A DNA stretch of 64,000 nt, from the NCBI GenBank assembly GCA_965178125.1, contig OZ237748.1, forward strand, positions 62,001 through 126,000, read 5' to 3'. Position 1 is the stretch's first letter, and the number at the start of each line of letters is the position of its first letter. The position numbers were made by a program, and so were the translations under genes. Below, in pieces: positions 1 through 11,400 of the stretch. The notes beneath the pieces are model-generated. The model worked only from the letters and a program-made list of their open reading frames with translations, did no database searches and had not been told where the DNA came from. Source of the stretch: Bilabrum cf. latius (lineage: Eukaryota; Bigyra: Bicosoecida; Bigyra; Bicosoecida).

Positions 1-1533
1 CCCCGCCATCAGCATAGCCAAGGCCTCCCTCCGCAGTGCATTCGGGAGGTAGCCTGGGTCATCCCACACCGGCTTGAATTCGTCCTCCTACCCAGCTGCA
101 TTTGGGCCCATGCCACTTCCACCTCCAACACCAACGCCGTCCTCTTCTTCTTCTTCTTCTTCCTCTTCCTGCTTCGCCCCGATGAAGGACAGCAGGGAGT
201 CCACCACGCCACCTCCTATCTCTTTGCTGGAACTAGAGTCACCTCCCGACTCATCGGCGGCGGCACCGGCACTGGCACTGCTCGTGCGATGCCCGTCCAG
301 AGCGCCCGCAGCGACCTGCAAAGGGGCGCTCAATCCACCGGTGGACTCCCCCGCCCCTTTGGCCACGTCCTCCGCCGTCATACCCTCGGGCAGGCAGCCC
401 ATCGCCGCAACCGCAGCCCCCTGGCCCCCGTGCCGCAGCTCGTCACGCAGGAACGGCCCGCTGCCCAGCGTGCCAGGGAGACTGGCCGAAGAGCTCGATG
501 TCAGCGATGCTGATGCTAATGCTAATGATGGCAACGCACCCGCAGATCCACGGTCACCTTTGGTCGATCGTGTCTCGCCAGCTGGCTCCTCCCCTTCCCT
601 CTCCTCTTCCACCTCCTCATGCTGCCAGTCGCTGGCCAATCTGGCCCTCCCCTGCCCCTTGGCGTCCAGAAACCTCCTCCGCAGCACGCCAAGCATCTGC
701 ACCGGTGCCCTGACCGCATCGGGATGTGCCAGCATGTGAGCCAGGGGTGGCAAAGGAGTGTCCGCCCCTGCTCCCATCACCATCCCTGTCCCTTCCCCTT
801 CCCCTGCCCCCGCCTCCTCCCCAAGGAGAGCCTCCAAACTCACGCCCTCCCCAAGCTGGCATAGCCCAGCATCCGCCGCGGCCCGCTCCGCCGCCAGCTG
901 CAGTGCCATGGCCACAGTCCCACACCGTGCCATGCCCGCGGGAGAATCCGCCTGGCATGCCATACCCACTCCAATGGACCATTCAGGCGATCGACTGGCC
1001 GCCCATGCGCCCCGCCACGGGCCTAGATCCACTGGGATATCCAAGGATGCGGACGAGGACGAGGACGAGGACGAGGATGGGGCGCCTGCAGCACCACCAG
1101 CACTTGGGGCCCCCCGAGCTATCACATCTCCTGGATCGGTGTGACGAGCAATATCTTGGACCCCGGCGGCTGCATCGATCGCTCGCGAGTCCTGCTCTTC
1201 TCGCATGGCCCGCACATCGACAGGCACCCCCAGCCACATGCGACCGGCCCGAGGCCCATGCGAGCGCAGCCAGATGCCCGCCGCGGCTTCCTCGGCGAGA
1301 GGGGCTGCGGCCTAGGCCCACAGCCGCAGCAAGCCCGATGAAGCGGCTGAATTTACGGACTTGTGACCGGCCTTGCGGCTGCCTGCTATTCCAATTTGGA
1401 CCTGCTTGCTCATGGCTGTCTGCAGCTTCGCGAGACCTCTAGCGAAACGTCGCTCTCGCTCCTTTCGTCGAGATGGGCTCCAGAACTCGACCGGCCTCCG
1501 TGGAATGGTGTAGGTTACAGAAATAGGAATCAT
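1..1533 (-). CDS. Unrecognised protein, C-terminus cut by window edge
   Basis: An open frame runs leftward from ATG 1533 to the window edge once two UAG codons (1312-1314 and 88-90) are read as sense. The N-terminal 50 residues are basic and could be a targeting peptide (inference). The middle carries a poly-Ser stretch, an acidic/Ser region and a long Glu run. After the second UAG the frame continues with a well-formed segment containing EFKPVWDDPGYLPNALRRE, which suggests that the C-terminal part is the conserved one. I do not recognise the family. It diverges from the DnaJ gene across a spacer of 284 bp. The start could instead be a Met about 40 codons further in. Confidence 0.65.
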
Positions 1534-1817
1534 TGGTAGCTTATGGTCAGTCTTGTCGTGCTACACGTCTCCGACTGGATTCGGCTCGCTGCATTCCGCT
1601 TGGCTGCCGTCCTCTGTTCGTAACGCGTCCAAGTCCAGCGAGTTGATGGCGAACTACATCCATGAAGAAACAGTGGACGACATGTCAATAGATGTATCCC
1701 TATGTTTTTACTGTACGACCTTGTTTCAGTTTGTGTGACATATACCAGACTTCTAAAAATGTGCACCGTACCCCTGTTTGAAAGAGCGAGAACTGCAACT
1801 CAGGTCAATACGCTAGG
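1534..1817. promoter_or_regulatory. Divergent intergenic spacer
   Basis: This 284 bp spacer separates two divergent starts (1533 minus, 1818 plus) and must hold both promoters. It is less GC-rich than the flanking genes. I see no recognisable core motif. Confidence 0.4.
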
Positions 1818-3050
1818 ATGCCAACGCTTCGGGAGGAAACCATTAAAGAATTTGGAGACGATGCTACGAAAGACCTGTTCGGTCTGCTCGGATGCACTGC
1901 CAAGAGCTCGCCAGCCGAACTACGACGCGGTTATCTGCGCTGCTCGCTGCGATACCATCCCGACAAGGGCGGAGATCCAAACAAATTTCGGGTAGTCAGC
2001 GAAGTATACAAGTTGTTCTAGGACGTAGACCGCCGAGCAGCATACGTGGAAGATGGAGACATCGTAGGGGCGGGTGAGGCTGGCGGCGATGCAGCGGACG
2101 CGGAGTGGGTGGCGTACTGGCGGCGCATCTTCCCCGAGGTGACTGTGGCTGGCATTGCGGCCGACAGGGTGGCATACGTGGGCAGCGAGGACGAGCGCCG
2201 AGACGTCCTCCGCGAGTATTCGCACCCCACGGTGAAGGGCAGCCTCAGGAAGCTGCTGGAGCGGGTGCCGCACACGGACGCCCGTCACTCGGCCAAGCGG
2301 ATCGCCGTGCTGGTGAACGCGTTGATCGGGGAGGGGCTGCTGGAGGCCAGCGGGGATTTTGCGGAGGGGGGTCGCTGGGCCGGCGCATCGTCGTTGAGTG
2401 AGAAGGAGAAGCAGCAGGTGGAGGGCGATCTGGCCGCCGCGGCGCTCGGGGATGCGGCCGCGGGGGTGGAGGGGGGAGCGGAGGCGGGGGAGGCAGCAGA
2501 GGCACTGAAGGCGTGGGAGGAGAGGGAGCGAGAAAGGGAAGATGATGAAGATGAAGATGGTGATGGTGATGCTGGGGCGGGCAAGGGCTAGTCCAAGCGC
2601 AAGAGCAATGGCAAGGGCAAGGGCAAGGGGAGGGGCGGATTTGGCAGGGACGGAGCCACTGTGCTGGCCCTGCCATCCTCTGCCCCTGCTTTGTCTGGCT
2701 CCTCCTCATCTGCCTCGGCTTCTGGAGCGAAAGCAAGCAAGGGCAAGAAGGGTAAGCGGGTGGCGGGAGGGGCGGGGAGGGCGGGCGACGGGGCCCAGCC
2801 GAGCAAGCGGAGGAGGAGGGAGGCGGGGGCGGGGGCTGGGGCTGGTCAAAGTGGCAGCGATGGTGATGGCGGTGGTATTGGAGCTAGTGTGGGTGGGATG
2901 GATGACCTTGCAGCCCTGATCAGGGGCAGGCAGCAGGCCAGGATGGGCGGGCTCATCGACCGGCTGGAGGCCATGGCAAGTCGAGAGAAGGGGGGCAAGG
3001 CCGGAGACAAGAGCAAGGGAAAAGGTAGGGGAAGGAAGAAGCGGGGGTGA
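1818..3050 (+). CDS. DNAJC9: DNAJC9-like J-domain protein
   Basis: 410 residues, no intron. The N-terminal J domain (about residues 12-80) has the HPD motif in RYHPDKGGDP and is followed by the DNAJC9-type region (EWVAYWRRIF and a GSEDERRDVLREY segment), then a lysine/glycine-rich basic tail. In known relatives this protein is an Hsp70 co-chaperone that also handles histones H3-H4 in the nucleus. Two in-frame UAGs are read as sense: 2019-2021, inside the last helix of the J domain, and 2589-2591, in the basic tail. The stop is UGA. The J domain cannot be completed unless UAG is translated, because the frame continues with DVDRRAAYVEDGD, the expected end of the fold. The start ATG follows a short AT-richer leader. 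Confidence 0.88.
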
Positions 3051-3151
3051 ATGAGGCTGTGAATCTCTCTTCCGAACCTGGTGGTTCCCTGTAGCATCTA
3101 CGAACGTTCGCTGAATGCCAACGGATTTCACAACTGTTTAGCGTAATTTCA

Positions 3152-4693
3152 ATGGCAGACAAAACAGCTGAATCAAAAACCATGGATATTATGGGTGGTC
3201 ATGATCCAGAGCTTGGACTGCCCCCGCAAAGAGTGGTTCGCCGATCGGTTGCGGCCCAGGCGGCCGGTGCAGAGCTAGCTGGCCTTGCTCCTGCGACTAG
3301 CTCGCAGAGATTAGCAAAGCTGATGGACGGATTTGGTAAATTCGAGGGGAGCATGCGTGGTGGTGCGAGGGTGAGTCTTCCAATTTGCAACGACTTGCCC
3401 CTGGTCCTGGTAGAATGCGATACATTGCATACAGTTCGTCCGGCACGGTCCCTGCGTTCAGATCATGCCGCAATCGTTTCCATGTACACATAATAACTGA
3501 CGCAGCAACGCCGCGAAAAGGAAGAGCGCAGGCTAGCGGAGCTCCGGGAGAGAGCATCAGCCGCTGAAGCCGCCGTGGCCGCCGAATCGGGCAAGCGGCA
3601 GGAACAGGCCCGTGCCCTGCGCGCTTGGGCCGGCAAGGAAATCGCTGCGGTCGCAACCACCGCCAAGGAGGCGCTGCGGCTCCGCGCGGCAGAGACGGAC
3701 AAGCGGATCGACGCCCTGCACGCGCGCGTGGACGGTCTTGAGGCCCAGTTCAAAGAGGACAAGGCAGAGGTGCTGGCCGAGGTGAGGCGCAGAAACGAGG
3801 AATTGCTGCGCGCACTTAGCGATTTCCAGGCCCTGTTTGAGGCGGAGAAGAGGGAGAGGAGGAGCCGGGAAGCTGCCCTGGAGACGAGGATCGCCGCCGC
3901 CGAGCAGGAGACTGCCGATGCCCTGGTGGCGGAGAGGACGGCCAGGGAACAGTCGGTGATGCAGCTGAGGGAGCGGATCGCGGCGAGTTCATCGGCCAGG
4001 GAGAGGGCAGACACGAGGCTGAGGACGCTCCTCTCTGCGGAGACGTCCTCGCTGCGGACGGCGCTGGGCAAGGAGGCAGCGGTGAGGGCGGCTGAGGACG
4101 ATCAGCTGGCCGGTGCGCTGGCGAGGTATGCCTCCAGGCTACAGGCCTCTCTGCACGTGATCAACAGCGGGGATGCGGAGCTGGTGGGGGCGGCGGAGCG
4201 GCAGCGGAGGGTGGAGGAGGAGGGTGATTTGGCGGAGCAAGAGGCGGCGGGGGCGGAGATGCGGGCTGGTGCAGGGGCTGGGGCTGGGGCTGGGGCTGGT
4301 CGGAGCGGCCGCGCGGGGGATGGTGCGGGTGGTGGTGCTGGTGCAGGTGCAGGTACTAGTGTTGGTGTGCTGCGTACCCCTCGGGATGAGTACGATGAGG
4401 AGGAGGAGAGGGCGAGGGCTGCTGAGGACCGGCTGGGGGAGAGTGGGGGAACACGGCCTGGCAGGGGAAGAGGTAGGGGCGGGGGCGGGGGCAGGGGATC
4501 TAGAGTGGGCTAGCAACGTGCTGGAAGGACAGGGGCGGGGGGGAGGAGTGCGCGCGGGGGTGATGCGGGGGCGGGGACGGGGGCTGGTCGAGGAGATGCA
4601 GGGAGAATACGAGGAGGAAAGGGTGTTGGAAGGGGCAGGGGCGGTGCGCGAGTGACGGGGCAGCAGCAGCGGTCGGCAAGGGGTCGGTCGTGA
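3152..4693 (+). CDS. SF-assemblin-like striated fibre protein
   Basis: Two exons (3152-3370, 3506-4693) joined in phase 0 across a GTGAGT...CGCAG intron give 468 residues. A short non-helical head contains the LMDGFGKFEG segment. It leads into about 220 residues of coiled coil rich in A, E, R and L, ending near ASLHVINS, which is the SF-assemblin pattern. In green algae and many protists this protein builds the striated roots of basal bodies, so the organism probably has flagella. The tail is Gly/Arg/Ala-rich low complexity and contains one in-frame UAG (4511-4513). Without reading it the protein loses 60 residues of the same composition. The stop is UGA. Confidence 0.85.
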
Positions 4694-4768
4694 GCTGCAT
4701 TGGTCGACCATGGATGTCAAATGCGAGCGAAAATCCGTGATTGTTCTATCTGCTATCGATGGGGTCTC

Positions 4769-5710
4769 TCATTTGCCTTCTGCTGCTGCAGCCCCCCCCG
4801 AAGCGGCGCCAGAACCAGATCCACCGCCGCTGCCCTTCCCCTCCCCCTCCTCTTCGTCTCCCGCTGCCCCACCCTGCTGCTCCACCGCCTGAATCAGAGC
4901 AGCGAACTGCTCCGGAGTCATCATCACAGGCATGCCCCCCGCCCCACTTCCATCCTCGTCCTCTTCCTCGTCGTCTGCTAATGGCACCCGCTCGGGCAAA
5001 TCCCTCTTCTCACCATCCAGCGCGCTCGATTTGCCCTCTTCCTCTCTTTCCCCACTTGCGCCCACCTTGCGTCCGTACCACAGCTCCTGCAGCGCATGCG
5101 CGGCCTCCCCCGCCCCCGCCGCTCCTTCATCACCCTCGTCCTCCTCCTGCCACCGCGCCTGCAGTGGAACCAGACCGGCCTCGTTCGGCCTGCCGCCGTC
5201 CGCCCCCGCGAGGAGCAGGGATCGCACGCAGGCAGCACTGGCGCACACGTGTAACGCCGTGTCTCCATCGTCGTCTCCAGTGTCCGGATCTGTGCCTGCG
5301 CCGCTCTCCCGCCGGCGCTCGCAGGCTGTGATCAGCACTGAATCGGTCGTGTCTAGCTTGTCCCCTTCTACCTCGGCCCCGTCACCAGACGCAGCCTTCG
5401 GCTCTGTAATTGATTCAGCTTGTGGTTGCCATGCCAGCAATACCCTCAGAGCGTCGTCCTGAGCCCAGCTAGCGGCGGCGTGCAGCGGAGTGTACCCCGT
5501 TCCAGAATCATCAGCGGCCGTAGGCGAAACACCGTTGCGCAACCAGTACAGTACAGTTTCTACATCTCCATCTGCTGCTGCCGTCCATATGTTATCTTTA
5601 GCGTCCGCTGCCGATGCTCCGGAGCCCGCGGCAGCTGCATCTTCTCCGGCAGCCGCTTGCAAGTGCTCCTCCACAGCCTGCTCGGCTGCGCCAAAGTCAA
5701 AACCAGCCAT
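4769..5710 (-). CDS. Ankyrin-repeat protein
   Basis: 313 residues from ATG 5710 to UGA, one of the few genes here without an in-frame UAG. Two to four ankyrin repeats lie in the middle (NIWTAAADGDVETVLYWL, then GYTPLHAAASWAQDDALRVLL, and later GDTALHVCASAACVRSLLLA). The C-terminal third is acidic and Gly/Ser-rich. Ankyrin repeats bind other proteins; the partner is unknown. It could equally be a small acyltransferase- or kinase-associated adaptor. Confidence 0.82.
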   Translation of the reverse strand: MAGFDFGAAEQAVEEHLQAAAGEDAAAAGSGASAADAKDNIWTAAADGDVETVLYWLRNGVSPTAADDSGTGYTPLHAAASWAQDDALRVLLAWQPQAESITEPKAASGDGAEVEGDKLDTTDSVLITACERRRESGAGTDPDTGDDDGDTALHVCASAACVRSLLLAGADGGRPNEAGLVPLQARWQEEDEGDEGAAGAGEAAHALQELWYGRKVGASGEREEEGKSSALDGEKRDLPERVPLADDEEEDEDGSGAGGMPVMMTPEQFAALIQAVEQQGGAAGDEEEGEGKGSGGGSGSGAASGGAAAAEGK

Positions 5711-5912
5711 ATTCGTTTTGAGATACTAAGCAGATATGTGGGATGATGCCGCTATAAAAAGTGAACGCGTTCCTGTAGCGGAGGCTGAATTGAGCAAGCC
5801 AGGCCGGAACTTGCAGTTCCCGCCGGGCGGCGCGATCGTCGGTCGACCCCTTATCAGCGCCCCAAGATCTCCTCTGCAGCCCACACTCACGCAGCGCAAC
5901 ACAACACCAAGT

Positions 5913-7199
5913 TCACTGCTACCCACCCGTCACACGCAGCTGCCTCACCTCGGCAAGCCGCAAGTACCTGTGGTACAGCAGAGGGTGCGCCTGGCTCAGC
6001 GCGCCGGGCTGCTGGGCCGAGGCCGCCACCAGAGCGCCTGCGCCCCCCTCCACCAGAGCAAGGGGCATCGTGGCCGAGGCATAGCTTACCAGCGCGATGG
6101 CAAGCAGACTCACCACAGACCCACGAGCCTGGGCGTCAAGAAACAGGCCGCTGCCAAGAGCCGCAGCTCCTGCCGCCGCCCATCCCGCGAACCCCAGCAG
6201 CCTGGGGGCGCAATCGTCACCCGCCGCCGCCACCGCCCCGCTCCTCTGCAGCGCCGCCCACGTCCCCTCCGCGGCCCGCACCCACGGCACACCGGTTGCA
6301 ACCGCCGCGCCCCACCCCAGCTGATGCCCCCTCCGCAGCACCGCCAGCGCCAGCCCGCGCACCCACAGGCAGCCGGTCCCCAGCCAGGACAGCGGGCCTG
6401 CACCGATGCACCCGCACAGGCCGCCGCTACCACCACCACCACCCCCGCCTCCCCGGGGCGTGCCTGCACTTGAGGGTCGCATGACCCCACCACCACCCCC
6501 CTGACCCTGACCCTGACCCTGTCCGCTCCCGAATACGTATTCCGGATCGTCCCACCCCATCTCCCCCGACCTCAGGCCCCCCGCACCCAGGGCGCGGCCC
6601 GCCTCCGCCCCCGCCTCCGCCGCGGCCCACGCCGGCGGTCCAACAAGCCCGAAGAGCCCAGCCGCCGCGGCGCTCCCCAGCGAGGGGCCCACGGCCTGTC
6701 CCACGATCGAGGCCACGTCCCGGTGCCCGATGGCCTGCTGCGCGCCCAGGGCCCGTGCCTCATCGATCGGAGCAGCAGACCGCAGGGACACGATCCGGTC
6801 CGCTGGGGTGCGGGGAGGGACGGCACCAGCACTAGCACCAGCGCCAGCGCCAGCGCCAGCGCCAGCGCCAGCGCCAGGCAGCGAGGGCGGCTGCACCGCT
6901 GAGCTCGTGCTCGAGCCTGCCCGGCGCTGCTCCCGGGATGCTGCTCCTGGCTCCGCCTCGCTGTCGCTCTCGCTGGCCATCAGCGCCGACCCGTGCCCCT
7001 CCCCGCCATCACTCGTCACACCGCCATCACTCGTCACACCCCCGTCGAGATCGCTGTCGTCGCCACCCCCCCTCGTCCTCGACTCCTCCCTCCCCGCCAT
7101 CATCAGGCCAAACTCCTCCTCCAGCGCAGCATCTAGAGCCCCATCCTCCCCATCCACATCCACGGTCCCATGATTCCCACGGCCACCTGCAGCGCCAAC

Positions 7200-7230
<31 letters not shown>

Positions 7231-8339
7231 CTGGCAGCTGCACCAGACCCTCCCACTGCAGCAAATACCGGCTTGCCGCCGTCCACGCCATGCCAGTTGC
7301 TACCGCCAGCCGACGCCAACGCACCATCGCCGGGCAAGGCACCCTGTGGACCCAATCTGCCACCTCCCAGCCCCTCCGCGCCCTCCAGCCTAAAGCCCCC
7401 CCCCCCATCCGCCCACTCCCCGGGGCCAGTCCCCGCCCCAGCCAGCGCAAGCCGCCGCGCCCCCGCCCCCGCCGCTGCCATGCCCAGCACGCTGCCCGCG
7501 GCCGCCCCCGCCCACCGCAGCACCCCCATCAGCAGCACCACGTTCAAGCCCCTCGCCATCGGGGTGAGACCCCCCGCCTCCAGAACATGAGCTAAGGCCA
7601 TCGACCACACCGCGACCACGACGCACCAGCACCCGCACACCCCCAGCGCCAGCCATATCAGCGGCCGGTGGCTCCCCGTGGACAGGGGATCTGCCGCCGC
7701 CCCCAGTGACAGCGCAGCAGCCGCCCGCCGGTCCCTTGCCCTGATCGCCCACAGGGCGTCACCCGCGATGATGACGAGGACGACCGAGGCCAGGAGCACG
7801 CGAGCCTGGGCGAGGAGCAGCAGGATCGCCACGGCGGCGAGAAGGGCGCCAGCAGCGAGCTGCAAGAAACCGAGCAAGAGGCCCCGGTGCGCCTGGGGGA
7901 GCCGGGCGAGCGCCGCAGCCACTCCCAGCCCGAACGTGGCCGCAAGTGGCGCGCTAGCCTGGAGCGTCGCGCGGAGTGTGTACCCCGAGTGGTCTGACAG
8001 CCAGGGCCTGCGGTGGCTCGGGTGGTCTTCCTCAGCGGGCTCTCCGCTGCCGTCGTCGTTCGTGCCTGCATCCCCTCCACCGGGATCCTGAGGCTGCCGG
8101 GGCTGTATACCGAGCTTGGTGATGCCGGCAAATGCTACCAACGCAATGCAGAATAAAAGTGATGCCAGGTAGGGAGTGTCCTGCGGATTGGAGTTGGCGA
8201 AAGGTCCAAGCAACGTCCAACGAATACGAGCAAAGAGCAAACTCCAGTCAGCGCTTCAGTTCGTCACTAGGCTGCTCACAATCCAAGACGGCACTATTCG
8301 AATTGACGACTCCTACGCTCTACTCTACCCGTTCCTCAT
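5913..8339 (-). CDS. Polytopic membrane protein, choline-transporter-like candidate
   Basis: Exon 1 is 8280-8339 and exon 2 is 5913-8180. They join in phase 0 across a 99 nt intron starting GTGAGC, giving 775 residues. Exon 1 begins at the only usable ATG and carries two UAGs within its first nine codons (8325, 8313). A third UAG (5919) lies two codons before the UGA stop. About ten hydrophobic segments flank a long disordered loop (roughly residues 270-530). The N-terminal pattern SWIDTPYLASLLFCIALV resembles the first membrane segment of SLC44/CTL proteins, and the last segments fit loosely. The transport role is inference; the membrane topology is plain. Confidence 0.75.
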
Positions 8340-8495
8340 GGTGCTATTTGCTTCAAACATCCCAGGCCAGCACTCATGCATTGTAACGCGCACCTTTGTT
8401 CTCGATTGGTGAATACCGGGCTCTGATGTTGTGGTGTTTCTGCATTAATAAGCCCCCACAGGACCTTGTAATTAGTATCATAGACGGTCCCTGTG
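8340..8495. promoter_or_regulatory. Short divergent promoter region
   Basis: Only 156 bp separate the start of the membrane protein (minus) from the start of the kinase (plus). Both promoters must lie here or in the 5' exons. No motif was identified. Confidence 0.4.
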
Positions 8496-11400
8496 ATGGC
8501 CGCATCCGAGAAGGTGCGCCTCAACGTGCAGATCAAGGGAAGGGATAGCACACGAACTCGAGTAGTGGCCAGGGTTGACGATGACTGGGAGGATGTGCTG
8601 GCGAAGATTGGGCAAAAGTTGCGCGTGCGAGTTCTGCGAGTGAGATCAATTTTATAAAGTTTCGGCTCAGCTTCGACCGTTTGGGGCTCGGTGGCCAGTC
8701 GAAACTCTTATACATGTTGCAAACTTCACGAGAACGGTTGCTCGCCAAGGCAGCCGTACCACGATTTTTATACCCATGGGGTCATCATAACTTGCCATCA
8801 TTACACGTTTTGTATTCGATGTATTGCCTGCTGCTGTGGCCGTGTGTTTAACCTGCAACACGGGAGGCATGGAGGCAGCGCTAGGTGTCGAAACATTTGC
8901 GTCCCTGTAAGGGGCTGCACGGTTGATGTGGGTGCAACTACTTCGGCATAGTTGCTATTATTGTCTGGATCCGCATTGTTGTTCTATTCTGGGTCATGTT
9001 ACCCCAAACGGATCGGATGAATCCCTGTTGCTTCACGCTGGATTTGTCCAGTCGCTCCCTCACCCAAGCCAAGCCCAGGTGTATTGCCGCTTCTCAAATC
9101 ATTGTCTCGGTCGATTCTGTGTTTTGATTGTTTGCCCGCTAGCAGGTATTGGCCCCGAATGGTGCCCGCGTGGACGACTTGGAGGAGGTGGAGGCGGGCG
9201 AGTTGCTCAGCGCGGTGACCGAGCAAACCGAGCGCGAGGACATGGCAACAGACGAGACCTATGCCAGGGGCTTGGCAGAGTAGAGTACCATGGGCGTAGG
9301 GAAGGAGGATCCCGGCGGATCGGGCGGGGCTGCTGCCCAGGAGCCCATGGGGGTTGGGGTGGGGGGGGCTGTCCCACCCACGGGGGCGTACAGCAGCGGG
9401 GGGGGAAGAATCCGATCGGTGGAATCTGCCCCGGTGCGAGGCCAGGCAGCGGAACCACTGCGCGGCGCCTCGGTGAGCCGCACGCAGTCGGGCAGCGGCG
9501 CCGACCTGGACCTGGGGCGAGGTGAGGTGGGCATCGCTGGGTCTGGAAGCCGGAGGGGCAGCAGGCGCACTCGCGGGAGCATGGGCGGTGGGAGCGGGGC
9601 AGGGGCGGACACGCGTTCGGCCGAGGCACAAGGCGCCACGTCGGCTGGGGAACACGGCGAAGAGAGAGCTGCTGATACGTGGGCGGCGGTGGAGAAGCAG
9701 GCAGAGCAGGCGCAGGCAGCGCAGCGACCCTCCGGATTTGCGGGCATCCTCGGCGCGCTGAATCCCTTCGGGTATTCCGGGTCAGCCGCGGTGAGGGGTG
9801 ATCAGTCCTGGGGAACAGCGAAGGACGCCCGGGGGCTGCCTCCCGGGAAGCAGACGCTGGCGGAGCGGGACTCGGAATCGGAAAGCGGGGAGGCGGACGA
9901 GGTCTCCAGCGGCGGGTACAGGGGCGAGAGCGAGAGCCCGGCGGGCGTCCTCGGTGCCGGTGCCGGTGCCGGTGCGGCGGACGGGTCCTCCAGGGGCAGT
10001 CCCCCGGCCTACGGGGAGCACTTGGTGTCTGGGTCTATGTCTGGGGCTGGGGCTGGGTCAGCTGGGTACGGCGGGGGTGCCGCCAGCAGCGGTGCCGGGG
10101 GTGTAGCCGGTCTTGGCGCGGGTGATGTGGAGGATGCAGGAGAGGAGGTGGGGGGGGATTTCCCCTCGGGGTCACCTGGTGAATAGGGGGCGTCGTCCTC
10201 GCCAGCGGGGGCGCACTCGTCATCCTCTCTGTCCCCGTCCACCCCGTACGAGAGTGCGTACCCGCTGATGGACATGTACGCGAAAGCAGCCGCCATCGTT
10301 GAACTGCAGAAGGTGGGGCCAGCGAGAGCGGACGATTTCCAGGTCACACGAGTGCTGGGCGGCGGCTAGAACGGGCTGGTGGTGGCCTGCACGTGCTCGA
10401 GGAGCCCCGACAAGACCAAGGAGTACGCCATGAAGGTGGTCTTCAACTTCGGGCTGGGGACCAACCAGGCGAGGGGAGAGTACGAGAGGGAGCACGACAT
10501 CATATCCGGCCTCATGCCGCACCCGAACCTCGTGCGGTTCTGGTCCCAGACCCTGGACCCCATCCCGGAGGCCATCGCAAGCATCCTGCCAGATGCGGCA
10601 CAGGCGTCGTACGTGCACAACGGGGAAGTAAGGCGCCGCAAGACTCAGTTCGTGATCCTGGACTACCACCCATTTTCCCTTGACCAGGTGCTCTAGGCCA
10701 TGCCCAGGCCGCTGCCAGTGGACCGTGTGCTGCGGTGGGCGGCTGACCTGATCAGGGGACTGCTACACCTGCGGGCCGGCGGGGTGTCGCATCTGGACCT
10801 CAAGCTGGACAACGCGCTCATCGCCAAAGACGGCAGACTGGTGCTGTGCGACTTCGGGACAGCGAACCGACTGGACCTGCCATTGCTAGAGGCCGAGTTC
10901 ACACACGGCATGCCGACGGGGGGCAACCCGGCGCACTCCGCGCCTGAGGTCTGGAACGCTGTCTCTCGGCTGCACAAGCACAACGGGCTGCAGCTGGCCA
11001 AACAGGCGTGGACGGTCCACTACGCACCCACTGAGGGCATGAGCAACGCGGAGCTGGCCGAGTCGGGCGGCGTGGTGGCACCTGCGCCCTCCATGGCAAA
11101 GGCAGAGACACAGGGGAGGGTAAGCTTCCGGGCCGCGGACGCGTTCTCAGCCGGCATCATGCTACACGAGATGTTCACCGGCGGGGATGCACCTCTTCCG
11201 GACTACCCCAACGGGGCCAAATCCGGGGCCGCAGCGGGCTACATCGCTATAGACCCATCCGAAGTGGCGCCGCTGCCTGGGCACGTGCCCTCCACGGCAG
11301 CCTCGCTGGTCAAGGCCCTCCTTAGGCCCGACCCCCGGGCCAGACCCCCCCTGCGATCGGCGCTGCAGGTGCTGGAGACCGCCACTGCAGATGCAGTGCA

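Noticed and set aside
726-1442. Long plus-strand frames opposite the first gene
   Set aside because: They are antisense shadows of a GC-rich minus-strand coding region, with Pro/Arg-rich composition and no recognisable domain.
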